From contig CAKPUX010000029.1 of NCBI GenBank assembly GCA_934193095.1, forward strand, positions 1 through 25,719: DNA of 25,719 nucleotides. Reading direction: 5' to 3'. The notes below the pieces were generated by a model that was not told the DNA's origin, searched no databases, and saw nothing but the letters and a program-made list of their open reading frames with translations. This document shows positions 1 to 5,849 of this stretch, in pieces (within the stretch, counting starts at the first letter, position 1; every line of letters begins with the position of its first letter). A program made the translations under genes and the position numbers. The DNA comes from an uncultured Dialister sp. GTDB lineage: Bacteria; Bacillota; Negativicutes; Veillonellales; Dialisteraceae.

Positions 1-77
1 CTTCAGACTTCAGACTTCAGACTTCAGACTTCAGACTTCAGACTTCAGACTTCAGACTTCAGACTTCAGACTTCAGA
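1..77. repeat. Tandem heptanucleotide repeat, 11 copies of CTTCAGA
   Basis: Eleven perfect copies of the 7-bp unit CTTCAGA run from the window edge to position 77, so the array may extend further left. The last copy runs directly into the hairpin at 77-123. Copy-to-copy perfection suggests recent slippage expansion. Several other intergenic gaps here carry different repeats that also have a 7-bp period. Confidence 0.97.
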
Positions 78-123
78 AAACGCGTCCGATGTTTCGCATG
101 TTGCGAAACATCGGACGCGTTTT
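77..123. terminator. Perfect 21-bp hairpin, probable bidirectional terminator
   Basis: Positions 77-97 and 103-123 are exact inverted repeats around the 5-nt loop ATGTT. The arms begin with AAAA and end with TTTT, so a GC-rich stem is followed by a T run on either strand. That is the form of a bidirectional intrinsic terminator. The gene it serves lies outside the window to the left, or was lost with the transposase remnant. Confidence 0.75.
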
Positions 124-246
124 AGCGTATTGCATGTTGCCCAAATGGCTTATTATTGAGTACCCGCTTGTACCACGCCCCTCCGCCCACGGCTTTTCGA
201 CACTGGTTCTCTTTCCCAGAATTTGTGCCGTCCGCATGCCTGACTG

Positions 247-462
247 GTGAAGCCAAAGGAAAACGCTTCCTATCCATATACCGCCATTGATGAGTTCTTA
301 CGGATGCCTATTGAATGTGTGCAGACAGATAACGGCACCGAATTCACTAAACGATTCACCAAAGCAAGGCTTGACGAAGACCTTACTCTTTTTGAGCGTA
401 AATTAAAGGAATATGGAAATCTCCAAAAGATACACTCCATGATTTCATCAAGCACGGTATAA
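247..462 (+). pseudogene. IS481-like transposase remnant (DDE integrase core, internally deleted)
   Basis: The 71-residue frame keeps two recognisable blocks of an IS481-type integrase core. YTAIDEF (about residues 12-18) would hold the first catalytic Asp. IECVQTDNGTEF (about residues 22-33) holds the second Asp, followed by a TLFERKLKEYG block. In intact members these two Asp blocks are separated by a few dozen residues; here they are almost fused, so an internal deletion is evident. The N-terminal helix-turn-helix region and the C-terminal block with the catalytic Glu are missing, and sequence after about residue 58 no longer resembles the family. The frame opens with GTG only because that is the first start codon after an upstream stop. 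This is a dead element; the IS481 assignment is from motif memory and IS3-type is the alternative. Confidence 0.7.
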
Positions 463-522
463 CATATGTTTGACAAACCAACAATTTGGAAAAGATACGT
501 GTCAGTTTTATCCCTTAATCAA

Positions 523-563
523 TAAAAAAGGTGCTGCAGCATATGCCGCAACACCTTAAAAAA
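523..563 (-). terminator. Terminator downstream of the lysA-like gene
   Basis: An imperfect 13-bp inverted repeat (528-540 with 545-557, loop ATAT) is flanked by an A run on one side and AAAAAA on the other, so on the minus strand the stem is followed by a T run. It lies about 55 bp beyond the stop codon at 618 and could work in both directions. Confidence 0.8.
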
Positions 564-617
564 GCAGTAATTAAAACACTGTCTGATTTGACGTCGTGAT
601 CTAATCTATATTTTTTA

Positions 618-1892
618 TTATTTCACTACCTTCTCTGTATTTTCTGCAAGTCCCGGGAAATCCAATGTCGCAAAGAGGTCGCAAAGGGTTTCATTTCTGC
701 GGATCTGCTGGATGCTGCCATCTTCATGGACGAAGATCTCCTGATGACGGAGGCGCCCATTGTAGTTATAGCCCATGCTGTGACCATGAGCGCCGGTATC
801 GTGGATAACGATGAGGTCGCCCATTTCGATTTCAGGAAGCTCTCTCTGGATGGCGAATTTATCGCAATTCTCACAAAGGGAGCCGGTCACGTCATAGACG
901 TGGTCCTTCGGTGCATCTGCTTTGCCGAGGACGGTGATGTGGTGGTAGGCACCATACATCCCCGGACGCATGAGGTCGGCCATGCAGGCATCAGTACCGA
1001 TGTAGTCTCTGTAGATGTGCTTGTAATGGATGGCTTTCGTGACGAGGAAGCCATACGGGCCAGTCACCATGCGGCCGCATTCGAAGGAGATGCGGGTATT
1101 TTCAAAGCCTGCCATTTTTTCTTCGAAGAGCTTCTTCGCGCCTTCGCCGAGGCCTTCGAGGTCGACCGGATCCTGTTCCGGACGATAGGGGATGCCGATG
1201 CCGCCGCCGAAGTCGATGAAGGAGACGGTGATGCCTTTTTCTCTCTTGATCTCATTCGCAAGGTCAAACATCATGCTGATGGTGCCGAGAAGCCCCGGGA
1301 GCTGGAGCTCCGCGGAGATGACCATAGTATGGATACCAATGTAGGAGATTCCATGGTCCTTCGCCCAGTCGACACAGGTCATGAGCTGGTCCTTGGTCAT
1401 GCCATACTTGGCTTCTTCCGGAGTACCGATGATCGCATTGCCGCGCGCAAGCTCCGGCCCTGGATTATAGCGGAAGCAGATCTTTTCCGGGACGATGTGA
1501 AGACGTTCCATGTCGCCTAAATTCGATACATCATCCAGATTGATGATGGCACCAAGGTCATTCGCTTTCAAAAATTCTTCGTCCGGGGTATCATTCGAAG
1601 AGAATACGATCTGATCACCGGTGATGCCGACACTCTCAGCAAGCAACAGCTCTGCCATGGAGCTGCAGTCTGCACCGACGCCGAGTTCCTTGAGGCTCTT
1701 CATGATCCAAGGGTTTGGCGTTGCTTTCACCGCAAAGTATTCATGAAAATTCGGATTCCAGGAAAAGGCCTTCTGCAGACGCTTCATATTGTCATGCATG
1801 CCTTTTTCATCATAGATGTGAAATGGTGTACCATACTGCTGTGCTACCTGTCGGATCAGCTCATCGCTGAATGGGATCTTTTTATCAGTCAT
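618..1892 (-). CDS. lysA: Diaminopimelate decarboxylase-like PLP enzyme (fold type III)
   Basis: This 424-residue protein is a full-length fold-type III PLP decarboxylase. Its N-terminal barrel carries FAVKATPNP with the Schiff-base lysine at residue 56, then HTMV, the glycine loop DFGGGIGIPY and FECGRMVTGPYG. The C-terminal beta domain has the substrate-binding CENCD motif and GAHGHSMGYNYNGRLR. LysA removes carbon dioxide from meso-diaminopimelate to give L-lysine in the cytoplasm. The start is supported by an AGAAGGA ribosome site a few bases upstream. The gene appears monocistronic, with an extended -10 promoter at 1945 and a terminator at 523-563. The motif CENCDKF differs from the common CESGD form, so a related decarboxylase acting on another basic amino acid is possible; LysA remains the best call. 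Confidence 0.85.
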   Translation of the reverse strand: MTDKKIPFSDELIRQVAQQYGTPFHIYDEKGMHDNMKRLQKAFSWNPNFHEYFAVKATPNPWIMKSLKELGVGADCSSMAELLLAESVGITGDQIVFSSNDTPDEEFLKANDLGAIINLDDVSNLGDMERLHIVPEKICFRYNPGPELARGNAIIGTPEEAKYGMTKDQLMTCVDWAKDHGISYIGIHTMVISAELQLPGLLGTISMMFDLANEIKREKGITVSFIDFGGGIGIPYRPEQDPVDLEGLGEGAKKLFEEKMAGFENTRISFECGRMVTGPYGFLVTKAIHYKHIYRDYIGTDACMADLMRPGMYGAYHHITVLGKADAPKDHVYDVTGSLCENCDKFAIQRELPEIEMGDLIVIHDTGAHGHSMGYNYNGRLRHQEIFVHEDGSIQQIRRNETLCDLFATLDFPGLAENTEKVVK

Positions 1893-1944
1893 TACATATC
1901 CTTCTTTCCTAGTCTTTTGATTTTATCGGAAAATTCGATGTTTA

Positions 1945-1953
1945 ATTATAACA
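1945..1953 (-). promoter_or_regulatory. Extended -10 promoter for the lysA-like gene
   Basis: On the minus strand the sequence TGTTATAAT is a perfect TATAAT with an extended -10 TGn. A weak -35-like hexamer (TAGTCA) sits 18 bp further upstream. Transcription would begin about 45 bp before the start codon, leaving no room for a lysine riboswitch. Confidence 0.6.
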
Positions 1954-1982
1954 CACGAGCATGGGATTGACTATAGAAAAAT

Positions 1983-2042
1983 AAGAAGGGGCTCAGGGTG
2001 AGCCCATGGAGCTTCAAACCCCAAAGACTCACCCTGAACCCG
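1983..2042 (-). terminator. Possible terminator downstream of the first binding protein
   Basis: The arms TCAGGGTGAG and CTCACCCTGA form a stem of about 12 bp around a loop of about 27 nt. On the minus strand a T-rich stretch (CTTCTTATTTTT) follows. The position, between the stop codon at 2128 and the lysA promoter, suits the end of the first binding-protein transcript, but the long loop makes it weaker than the others here. Confidence 0.45.
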
Positions 2043-2081
2043 AGGGAAACACCGATTCAATCGCAGAGTCAGTGTTTCCCT
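2043..2081. repeat. Short copy of the GGGAAAC palindromic repeat
   Basis: The ends AGGGAAACAC and GTGTTTCCCT pair, and the centre contains GATTCAATCGCAGAGTC. The same end sequence and centre recur at 3036-3080 and, in a much longer form, at 13994-14154, so this is a dispersed repeat family and not a one-off hairpin. Confidence 0.85.
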
Positions 2082-2127
2082 AAAGAAAATCATCTGACCA
2101 AGTGACACTACCGATGAACGGTTCTAC

Positions 2128-2994
2128 TTACTTATTATCCGCATTCGCTACAGCTTTCTTGCTGTATTCTTCTGTCCATTTCTTGAAGTTGCCATTGTCC
2201 GTATTTTCTTTGATGACTTCGTTCACGACAGCAAGAACATCTTCGTTGCCCTTCTGGATGGCAGCCGCAGAGTTCTTGACAGCATTCGGGAATTTGATAT
2301 CCGAGAACATCAGGTCATCATTGAAGATGAGGTACTGCTGACCGACGATGCCTTCGACAACGAGGCCATCTACCTTACCATGCTTGAGCTCGAGCACGAC
2401 TTCCGGGACATGCGCAAGACCGACGATCTTGGCATCCTTGATCTTTTCCTTTGCCAGAGCTTCCTGTGTGGTGGACTTCTGGACGCCGATAGTCTTGCCG
2501 TAGAGATCTTCTACTTTCTTATATTTGTCCGCATCTGCCTTCTTGATGATGACAAGCTGTTCTGTCGGCAGGTAGTTGTTCGAGAAATCCATAGATTTCT
2601 TACGTTCATCAGTTGGGTTGATACCGGCGATAGCGATATCGACCTTACCACTGGTCAGTGAGGTCAGAAGCGCCTGGAAATTCATATCCTGCACTTCGAG
2701 CTTGACGCCGAGCTTGTCAGCGACTTTCTGTGCAAGCTCCATATCAATGCCGATAACTTTCTTTTCGCCGACGGATGTATCGACGAATTCATATGGCGGG
2801 TAGCCGGACGCAGTGCCTACGACGAGCTTGCCTTCCTTCTTGATCTTCTGCATCAGCGGGCTTTCTTTCTGCGTCTGTGGCTTGCTCGATGCCGCTTTGT
2901 CAGCGCTGCCGCCGCAGCCTGCCAGGGTGAATGCTGCCATAGTTGCCAGACCAAGGGCAGCTGCTTTCCATGCTTTGCTATGTTTCATCATCAT
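2128..2994 (-). CDS. Amino-acid ABC transporter substrate-binding lipoprotein (family 3), copy 1
   Basis: The 288-residue product begins with a lipoprotein signal (positive MMMKHSKAWK, hydrophobic core, lipobox LAGC with the lipidated Cys at residue 27) and a Ser/Lys-rich linker. The SBP family-3 fold follows, with KLVVGTASGYPPYEF, GIDMELAQKVADKLGVKLEVQDM and GKVDIAIAGINPTDERK. It should capture a polar amino acid or similar small ligand outside the inner membrane. I chose the ATG at 2994 because AGAGAGG lies 8 bp upstream; a GTG at 3003 would overlap that site. No permease or ATPase gene is adjacent, and the nearest neighbours are two paralogues. Transcription starts from a strong promoter at 3101-3129, and the leader carries a palindromic repeat. 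The ligand cannot be told from sequence. Confidence 0.9.
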   Translation of the reverse strand: MMMKHSKAWKAAALGLATMAAFTLAGCGGSADKAASSKPQTQKESPLMQKIKKEGKLVVGTASGYPPYEFVDTSVGEKKVIGIDMELAQKVADKLGVKLEVQDMNFQALLTSLTSGKVDIAIAGINPTDERKKSMDFSNNYLPTEQLVIIKKADADKYKKVEDLYGKTIGVQKSTTQEALAKEKIKDAKIVGLAHVPEVVLELKHGKVDGLVVEGIVGQQYLIFNDDLMFSDIKFPNAVKNSAAAIQKGNEDVLAVVNEVIKENTDNGNFKKWTEEYSKKAVANADNK

Positions 2995-3035
2995 GATACG
3001 CACCTCTCTAGTGAAATCGTCCCCATCGGACTTAC

Positions 3036-3080
3036 GGAAACGCTGATTACATCGCAGAGTCAGATTTAATCAGTGTTTCC
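3036..3080. repeat. GGGAAAC palindromic repeat inside a 5' untranslated region
   Basis: GGAAACGCTGATTA (3036-3049) pairs with TAATCAGTGTTTCC (3067-3080), with one G-T position. The centre is the same ATCGCAGAGTC seen in the other copies. It lies between the predicted transcription start (about 3094) and the start codon at 2994, so it would be a hairpin in the mRNA leader of the first binding protein. Confidence 0.85.
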
Positions 3081-3100
3081 TTACGTTTTTGTATGCATAG

Positions 3101-3129
3101 ATAATAGCATGATTATGCATATATGTCAA
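3101..3129 (-). promoter_or_regulatory. Sigma-70 promoter for binding protein copy 1
   Basis: On the minus strand TTGACA (3129-3124) and TATTAT (3106-3101) are separated by exactly 17 bp: a perfect -35 and a one-mismatch -10. The predicted start of transcription is near 3094, giving a leader of about 100 nt. Confidence 0.85.
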
Positions 3130-3265
3130 TAATTATTCATTCGATTTTCGCAATTTTTCGAGATCAGATTTCTTTTATTCATCCATTTACGGAAAGCTCC
3201 GCATGCGTGCAGAAGATAGGCTATGCGATATCGCGTACTTTTCAGCCTTAGTCCTTCCTGCTAAT

Positions 3266-3303
3266 AAAAAGGCGCAGCCTCCTCCATGGAGACTGCGCTT
3301 TTA
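3266..3303 (-). terminator. Terminator of binding protein copy 2
   Basis: GCGCAG arms at 3272-3277 and 3292-3297, with extra pairing inside, are flanked by A and T runs. On the minus strand the stem is followed by CTTTTT. It lies about 35 bp beyond the stop at 3336. Confidence 0.8.
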
Positions 3304-3335
3304 TGCAAAATATGCACGAGCAAAGTCCGATAGCC

Positions 3336-4181
3336 TTACTTCGCTTTTTCTACTGCGATCTTGCTGTACTGATCGACCCATTTCTCGAACTGGCCGGATT
3401 CAGTATCTTTCTTGATGATCTCATTGATGATCTTCATGAGATCGTCATTGCCCTTCTTCATCGCTACAGCGGAGACTTTCTTTGCTCCTTCGAACTGTAC
3501 ATCTGCAAGAGCGAGGTCGTCATTGAAAATCAGGTACTGCTTGGCTACGACGCCTTCGAGAACGATCCCATCGAGCTTTTCATTCTTCAGCTGCAGGATC
3601 GCATCCGGTACGCTGGAGAGCCCGAGCGCTTTCGCGCCTTCGACTTTCTGTGCCGTCGCTTCCTGGGTGGTGGACTTTTCTGCGCCGATGGTCTTGCCTT
3701 TCAGGTCTGTCGCTGTCTTATATACGTGCTGATTTTTCTTCAGGACGAGCAGCTTCTGCTCCGTCGGAAGATACTTGTCAGAGAAGGCCATGACTTTCTC
3801 GCGTTCCGGAGTCGGGGAGACACCGCCGACAGCGATGTCGACCTTGCCTGCCGTGACGGAGGAGAGCAGTGCAGAGAAGCCCATGTCCTGGACTTCCATC
3901 TTGACACCGAGCTTGTCAGCGATCTGCTGGCACATTTCGATATCAAGGCCGATGACTTTCTTGTCAGCGGAGCCAGAGTCTACAAATACATATGGCGGGT
4001 AGCCGGAAGAGGTTCCGACGATGATTTTGCCTCTCTTCTTGATGGTTTCCATCAGCTGTCCCTGCTGCGCTTCCCCGGAGGCAGCGGACTTTGCTGCACC
4101 TTTGTCATCCCCGCAACCAGCCATCAGAAGTGCACCGGCAGCAGCCAGACCAAGCAGGGCGAATTTTACAGATTTTTTCAT
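3336..4181 (-). CDS. Amino-acid ABC transporter substrate-binding lipoprotein (family 3), copy 2
   Basis: This 281-residue paralogue of the neighbouring binding proteins has signal MKKSVKFALLGLAAAGALLM and lipobox MAGC (Cys at residue 23), followed by an Ala/Ser/Gln linker. The SBP family-3 core shows KIIVGTSSGYPPYVF, GLDIEMCQQIADKLGVKMEVQDM and GKVDIAVGGVSPTPEREK. The start at 4181 is preferred over an upstream ATG at 4220: AGCGAGG lies just ahead of it, and only this start begins with the signal peptide. The gene has its own promoter (4224-4253) and terminator (3266-3303), so it is a single-gene unit. Ligand pocket residues differ from copies 1 and 3 (for example SGSADKK where copy 1 has TSVGEKK), so the ligands may differ. 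No membrane partner is encoded nearby. Confidence 0.9.
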   Translation of the reverse strand: MKKSVKFALLGLAAAGALLMAGCGDDKGAAKSAASGEAQQGQLMETIKKRGKIIVGTSSGYPPYVFVDSGSADKKVIGLDIEMCQQIADKLGVKMEVQDMGFSALLSSVTAGKVDIAVGGVSPTPEREKVMAFSDKYLPTEQKLLVLKKNQHVYKTATDLKGKTIGAEKSTTQEATAQKVEGAKALGLSSVPDAILQLKNEKLDGIVLEGVVAKQYLIFNDDLALADVQFEGAKKVSAVAMKKGNDDLMKIINEIIKKDTESGQFEKWVDQYSKIAVEKAK

Positions 4182-4223
4182 TTGAAAGACCTCGCTTTCC
4201 CAAATTGGTAACTCACTCATGCC

Positions 4224-4253
4224 ATACTAGCATGATGAAGGAAATCATGTCAA
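4224..4253 (-). promoter_or_regulatory. Sigma-70 promoter for binding protein copy 2
   Basis: On the minus strand TTGACA (4253-4248) is followed after 18 bp by TAGTAT (4229-4224). The -35 begins only a few bases beyond the T run of the terminator for copy 3, so terminator and promoter are packed together. Confidence 0.75.
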
Positions 4254-4255
4254 TA

Positions 4256-4293
4256 AGAAAAAAACGGATGTAGCCGCTAACGTACATCCGTCC
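4256..4293 (-). terminator. Terminator of binding protein copy 3
   Basis: ACGGATGTA (4264-4272) and TACATCCGT (4283-4291) are exact inverted repeats with a 10-nt loop. On the minus strand the stem is followed by a T run. The stop codon of copy 3 is at 4419, so the 3' untranslated region would be about 130 nt. Confidence 0.85.
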
Positions 4294-4418
4294 TTAGATT
4301 TGTGAAATTTTGGAAAACACTGCATCGATCGCAGAAGCCATATGACAAGCGGGGTTTGAGATCTCGTGAGTCATTGGCACTTGCACTGATCCGGAAATAC
4401 CGATTTCTCTGCCCTGAC

Positions 4419-5276
4419 TTATTTCTTTGCGTTTTCTACGGCTTTCTTCGTCATTTCATCGACCCATTTATCGATGTTACCATTATCACGGTTCTCTTTG
4501 ATGACTTCGTTGACGATCTTGATAAAGTCTTCATTGCCCTTAGGTACAGCGACCGAGGAGCCTTTGCTGTCTACTTTAAAGAATACATTCGTCGGAGCCA
4601 GGTCAGGATTCGTGATGAGGTACTGTCCGCCGACGATGCTCTGTACCGGGACAGCATCGACTTTGCCCTGCTGGAGTTCCAAAAGCGCATCCGGAACCTT
4701 CGTCAAAGATACGACCTGTGCGTCTTTGATCTGCTCGTTGGTCAGCTTTTCCTGCAGGGAAGACTTCTGGACGGCGATCTTTTTGCCATTGAAATCAGAC
4801 AGCGTCTTGTACTTGCCTTCATCCGCCTTACGGACAAGGAGGGTATGCTTGCCGACGAGGTAGCTGTCGGAGAAATCGACGGTCTTCTCTCGTTCTGCAG
4901 TCGGAGTGATGGCGGAAATCGCAATATCGATCTTGCCTGTCGTGATAGAAGCCAGGAGCGACTGGAAGGTCATGTCCTGTACTTCGAGCTTGACGCCGAG
5001 CTTCTTCGCAACAGCTTCTGCGATTTTGATATCGATCCCCGTGATGGATTTTTTATCCTTGACCGAAGTATCCAGGAATTCGTATGGCGGGAAGCCCGGC
5101 GCTGTGCCTACCACAAGTTTTCCATCTTTTTTGATTTTCTGAAGGAGAGCGCCCTGTCCTGCCGCACTCGATGCTGCAGAGGAAGAAGCGGCTTTGTCTC
5201 CGCCACAACCAGTAAGGGCAAATACGCCGCAGGCTGCCACGCCTAAGATGGCCAGTTTCAACATTTTATTCATCAT
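4419..5276 (-). CDS. Amino-acid ABC transporter substrate-binding lipoprotein (family 3), copy 3
   Basis: This is a 285-residue member of the same trio. The signal MMNKMLKLAILGVAACGVFA ends in lipobox LTGC (Cys at residue 24) and leads into an Ala/Ser/Gly linker. Core blocks are KLVVGTAPGFPPYEF, GIDIKIAEAVAKKLGVKLEVQDM and GKIDIAISAITPTAEREK. The ATG at 5276 lies 5 bp from AGAGGG; the in-frame ATG at 5273 is equally plausible and changes nothing important. It has its own promoter (5326-5354) and terminator (4256-4293). The late ligand-contact region (KVDAVPVQSIVGGQYLITNPD) departs from copies 1 and 2 (KVDGLVVEGIVGQQYLIFNDD in copy 1), which hints at a different ligand. Tandem duplication and divergence of an orphan binding protein is the simplest reading. 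Confidence 0.9.
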   Translation of the reverse strand: MMNKMLKLAILGVAACGVFALTGCGGDKAASSSAASSAAGQGALLQKIKKDGKLVVGTAPGFPPYEFLDTSVKDKKSITGIDIKIAEAVAKKLGVKLEVQDMTFQSLLASITTGKIDIAISAITPTAEREKTVDFSDSYLVGKHTLLVRKADEGKYKTLSDFNGKKIAVQKSSLQEKLTNEQIKDAQVVSLTKVPDALLELQQGKVDAVPVQSIVGGQYLITNPDLAPTNVFFKVDSKGSSVAVPKGNEDFIKIVNEVIKENRDNGNIDKWVDEMTKKAVENAKK

Positions 5277-5325
5277 CTATACCCTCTTTGCTTTCTTTTC
5301 ACATGTAGTTGGATTTGATGCAATA

Positions 5326-5354
5326 AATATACACCTATCTGCATGAAAATGCAA
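5326..5354 (-). promoter_or_regulatory. Sigma-70 promoter for binding protein copy 3
   Basis: On the minus strand TTGCAT (5354-5349) and TATATT (5331-5326) are 17 bp apart. It is weaker than the promoters of copies 1 and 2 but well spaced, placing the start of transcription about 45 bp before the start codon. Confidence 0.6.
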
Positions 5355-5362
5355 GAGTTTTG

Positions 5363-5406
5363 TATAAAAAAACAATGTGGAATTCTGATGGGATTTCACA
5401 TTGTTT
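5363..5406 (-). terminator. Terminator-like hairpin left of the repeat cluster
   Basis: AAACAATGTG (5370-5379) and CACATTGTTT (5397-5406) form a 10-bp stem. On the minus strand a run of T residues follows. The only gene upstream on that strand is the phosphohexomutase ending at 5850, which has no other convincing terminator, so this may end that transcript after it passes through the repeats. Confidence 0.55.
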
Positions 5407-5423
5407 GCGAAAGAGGTTCAGCA

Positions 5424-5510
5424 GGTTCTATGGGTTCTATGGGTTCTATGGGGGTGGTGCGGCGCATCATCATATGGAAGCGCCGCGGAGTTTTAGAATA
5501 TATGGTATTC
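5424..5510. repeat. Triple 9-bp repeat plus GCGCCGC hairpin element (inverted copy)
   Basis: Three perfect copies of GGTTCTATG (5424-5450) run into GGTGGTGCGGCGC (5453-5465), which pairs with GCGCCGCGGAG (5480-5490). An A/T-rich tail ending in ATGGTATTC follows. The hairpin core and tail are the reverse complement of the element at 7806-7912, so this is the same family in opposite orientation. Confidence 0.8.
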
Positions 5511-5542
5511 ACGAAAGATGGGAAGTTTAAAAGCAGGAATGA

Positions 5543-5581
5543 GTAGCTAGGGATTAGGGATTAGGAGCGACTAGTGACTGG
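5543..5581. repeat. Degenerate 7-bp tandem repeats (GGGATTA / GTGACTG type)
   Basis: Units GTAGCTA, GGGATTA (twice), GGAGCGA and GTGACTG follow each other nearly in 7-bp register. The same unit types occur at 7771-7805 and 9892-9940. Confidence 0.75.
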
Positions 5582-5594
5582 TATTCTCCCACAT

Positions 5595-5740
5595 CGTCAT
5601 CCCGAGCGTAGCCGAGGGATCTCTACTGCACTGCGATAATCAGCACATATGCACTGAGGAAAAACGACGGCTTGGTATTGCCTCACATGCGGCAATGAGC
5701 GTTCTGCAATAGAGATTTCTCGCCTGCGCTCGAAATGACG
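5595..5740. repeat. 146-bp inverted-repeat element with GTCATCCCGAGCG ends
   Basis: The 36-bp arms 5595-5630 and 5705-5740 match at 29 of 36 positions when one is reverse-complemented. The outer ends read CGTCATCCCGAGCG on the left and CGCTCGAAATGACG on the right. The inner 74 bp has no coding potential that I recognise. A right-arm-only relative is found at 23174-23203. With the neighbouring repeats this fills the 573-bp gap 5277-5849, where I see no gene. Confidence 0.85.
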
Positions 5741-5849
5741 ACGGCGTGAAGCGCTATCAAACTTCGCGCTGCCAGGTGTAACCTATCGGAAAGAGGCGTG
5801 CGCGCATTCTATGCAGGAAGCGCAATGCAGTTTTGCATTGACAGACCCT

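Noticed and set aside
1..77. CRISPR-like array
   Set aside because: The units are 7 bp and contiguous with no spacers, which is a simple tandem repeat. No cas genes are in the window.
1893..2000. Lysine riboswitch ahead of the lysA-like gene
   Set aside because: The promoter is only about 45 bp from the start codon, far too close for an L-box aptamer, and no L-box core sequence is present.
3303..4211. 302-aa open frame on the plus strand
   Set aside because: It is antisense to binding protein copy 2 almost end to end, has no ribosome site, and its composition is the usual shadow of a GC-biased gene.
5343..5546. 67-aa open frame on the plus strand with GSMGSMGSM
   Set aside because: The repeat in the protein is just the 9-bp DNA repeat translated, the rest is hairpin element, and there is no ribosome site.
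5801..5849. Terminator just after the phosphohexomutase
   Set aside because: There is only a 6-bp AATGCA/TGCATT hairpin with no T run; the better candidate is at 5363-5406.
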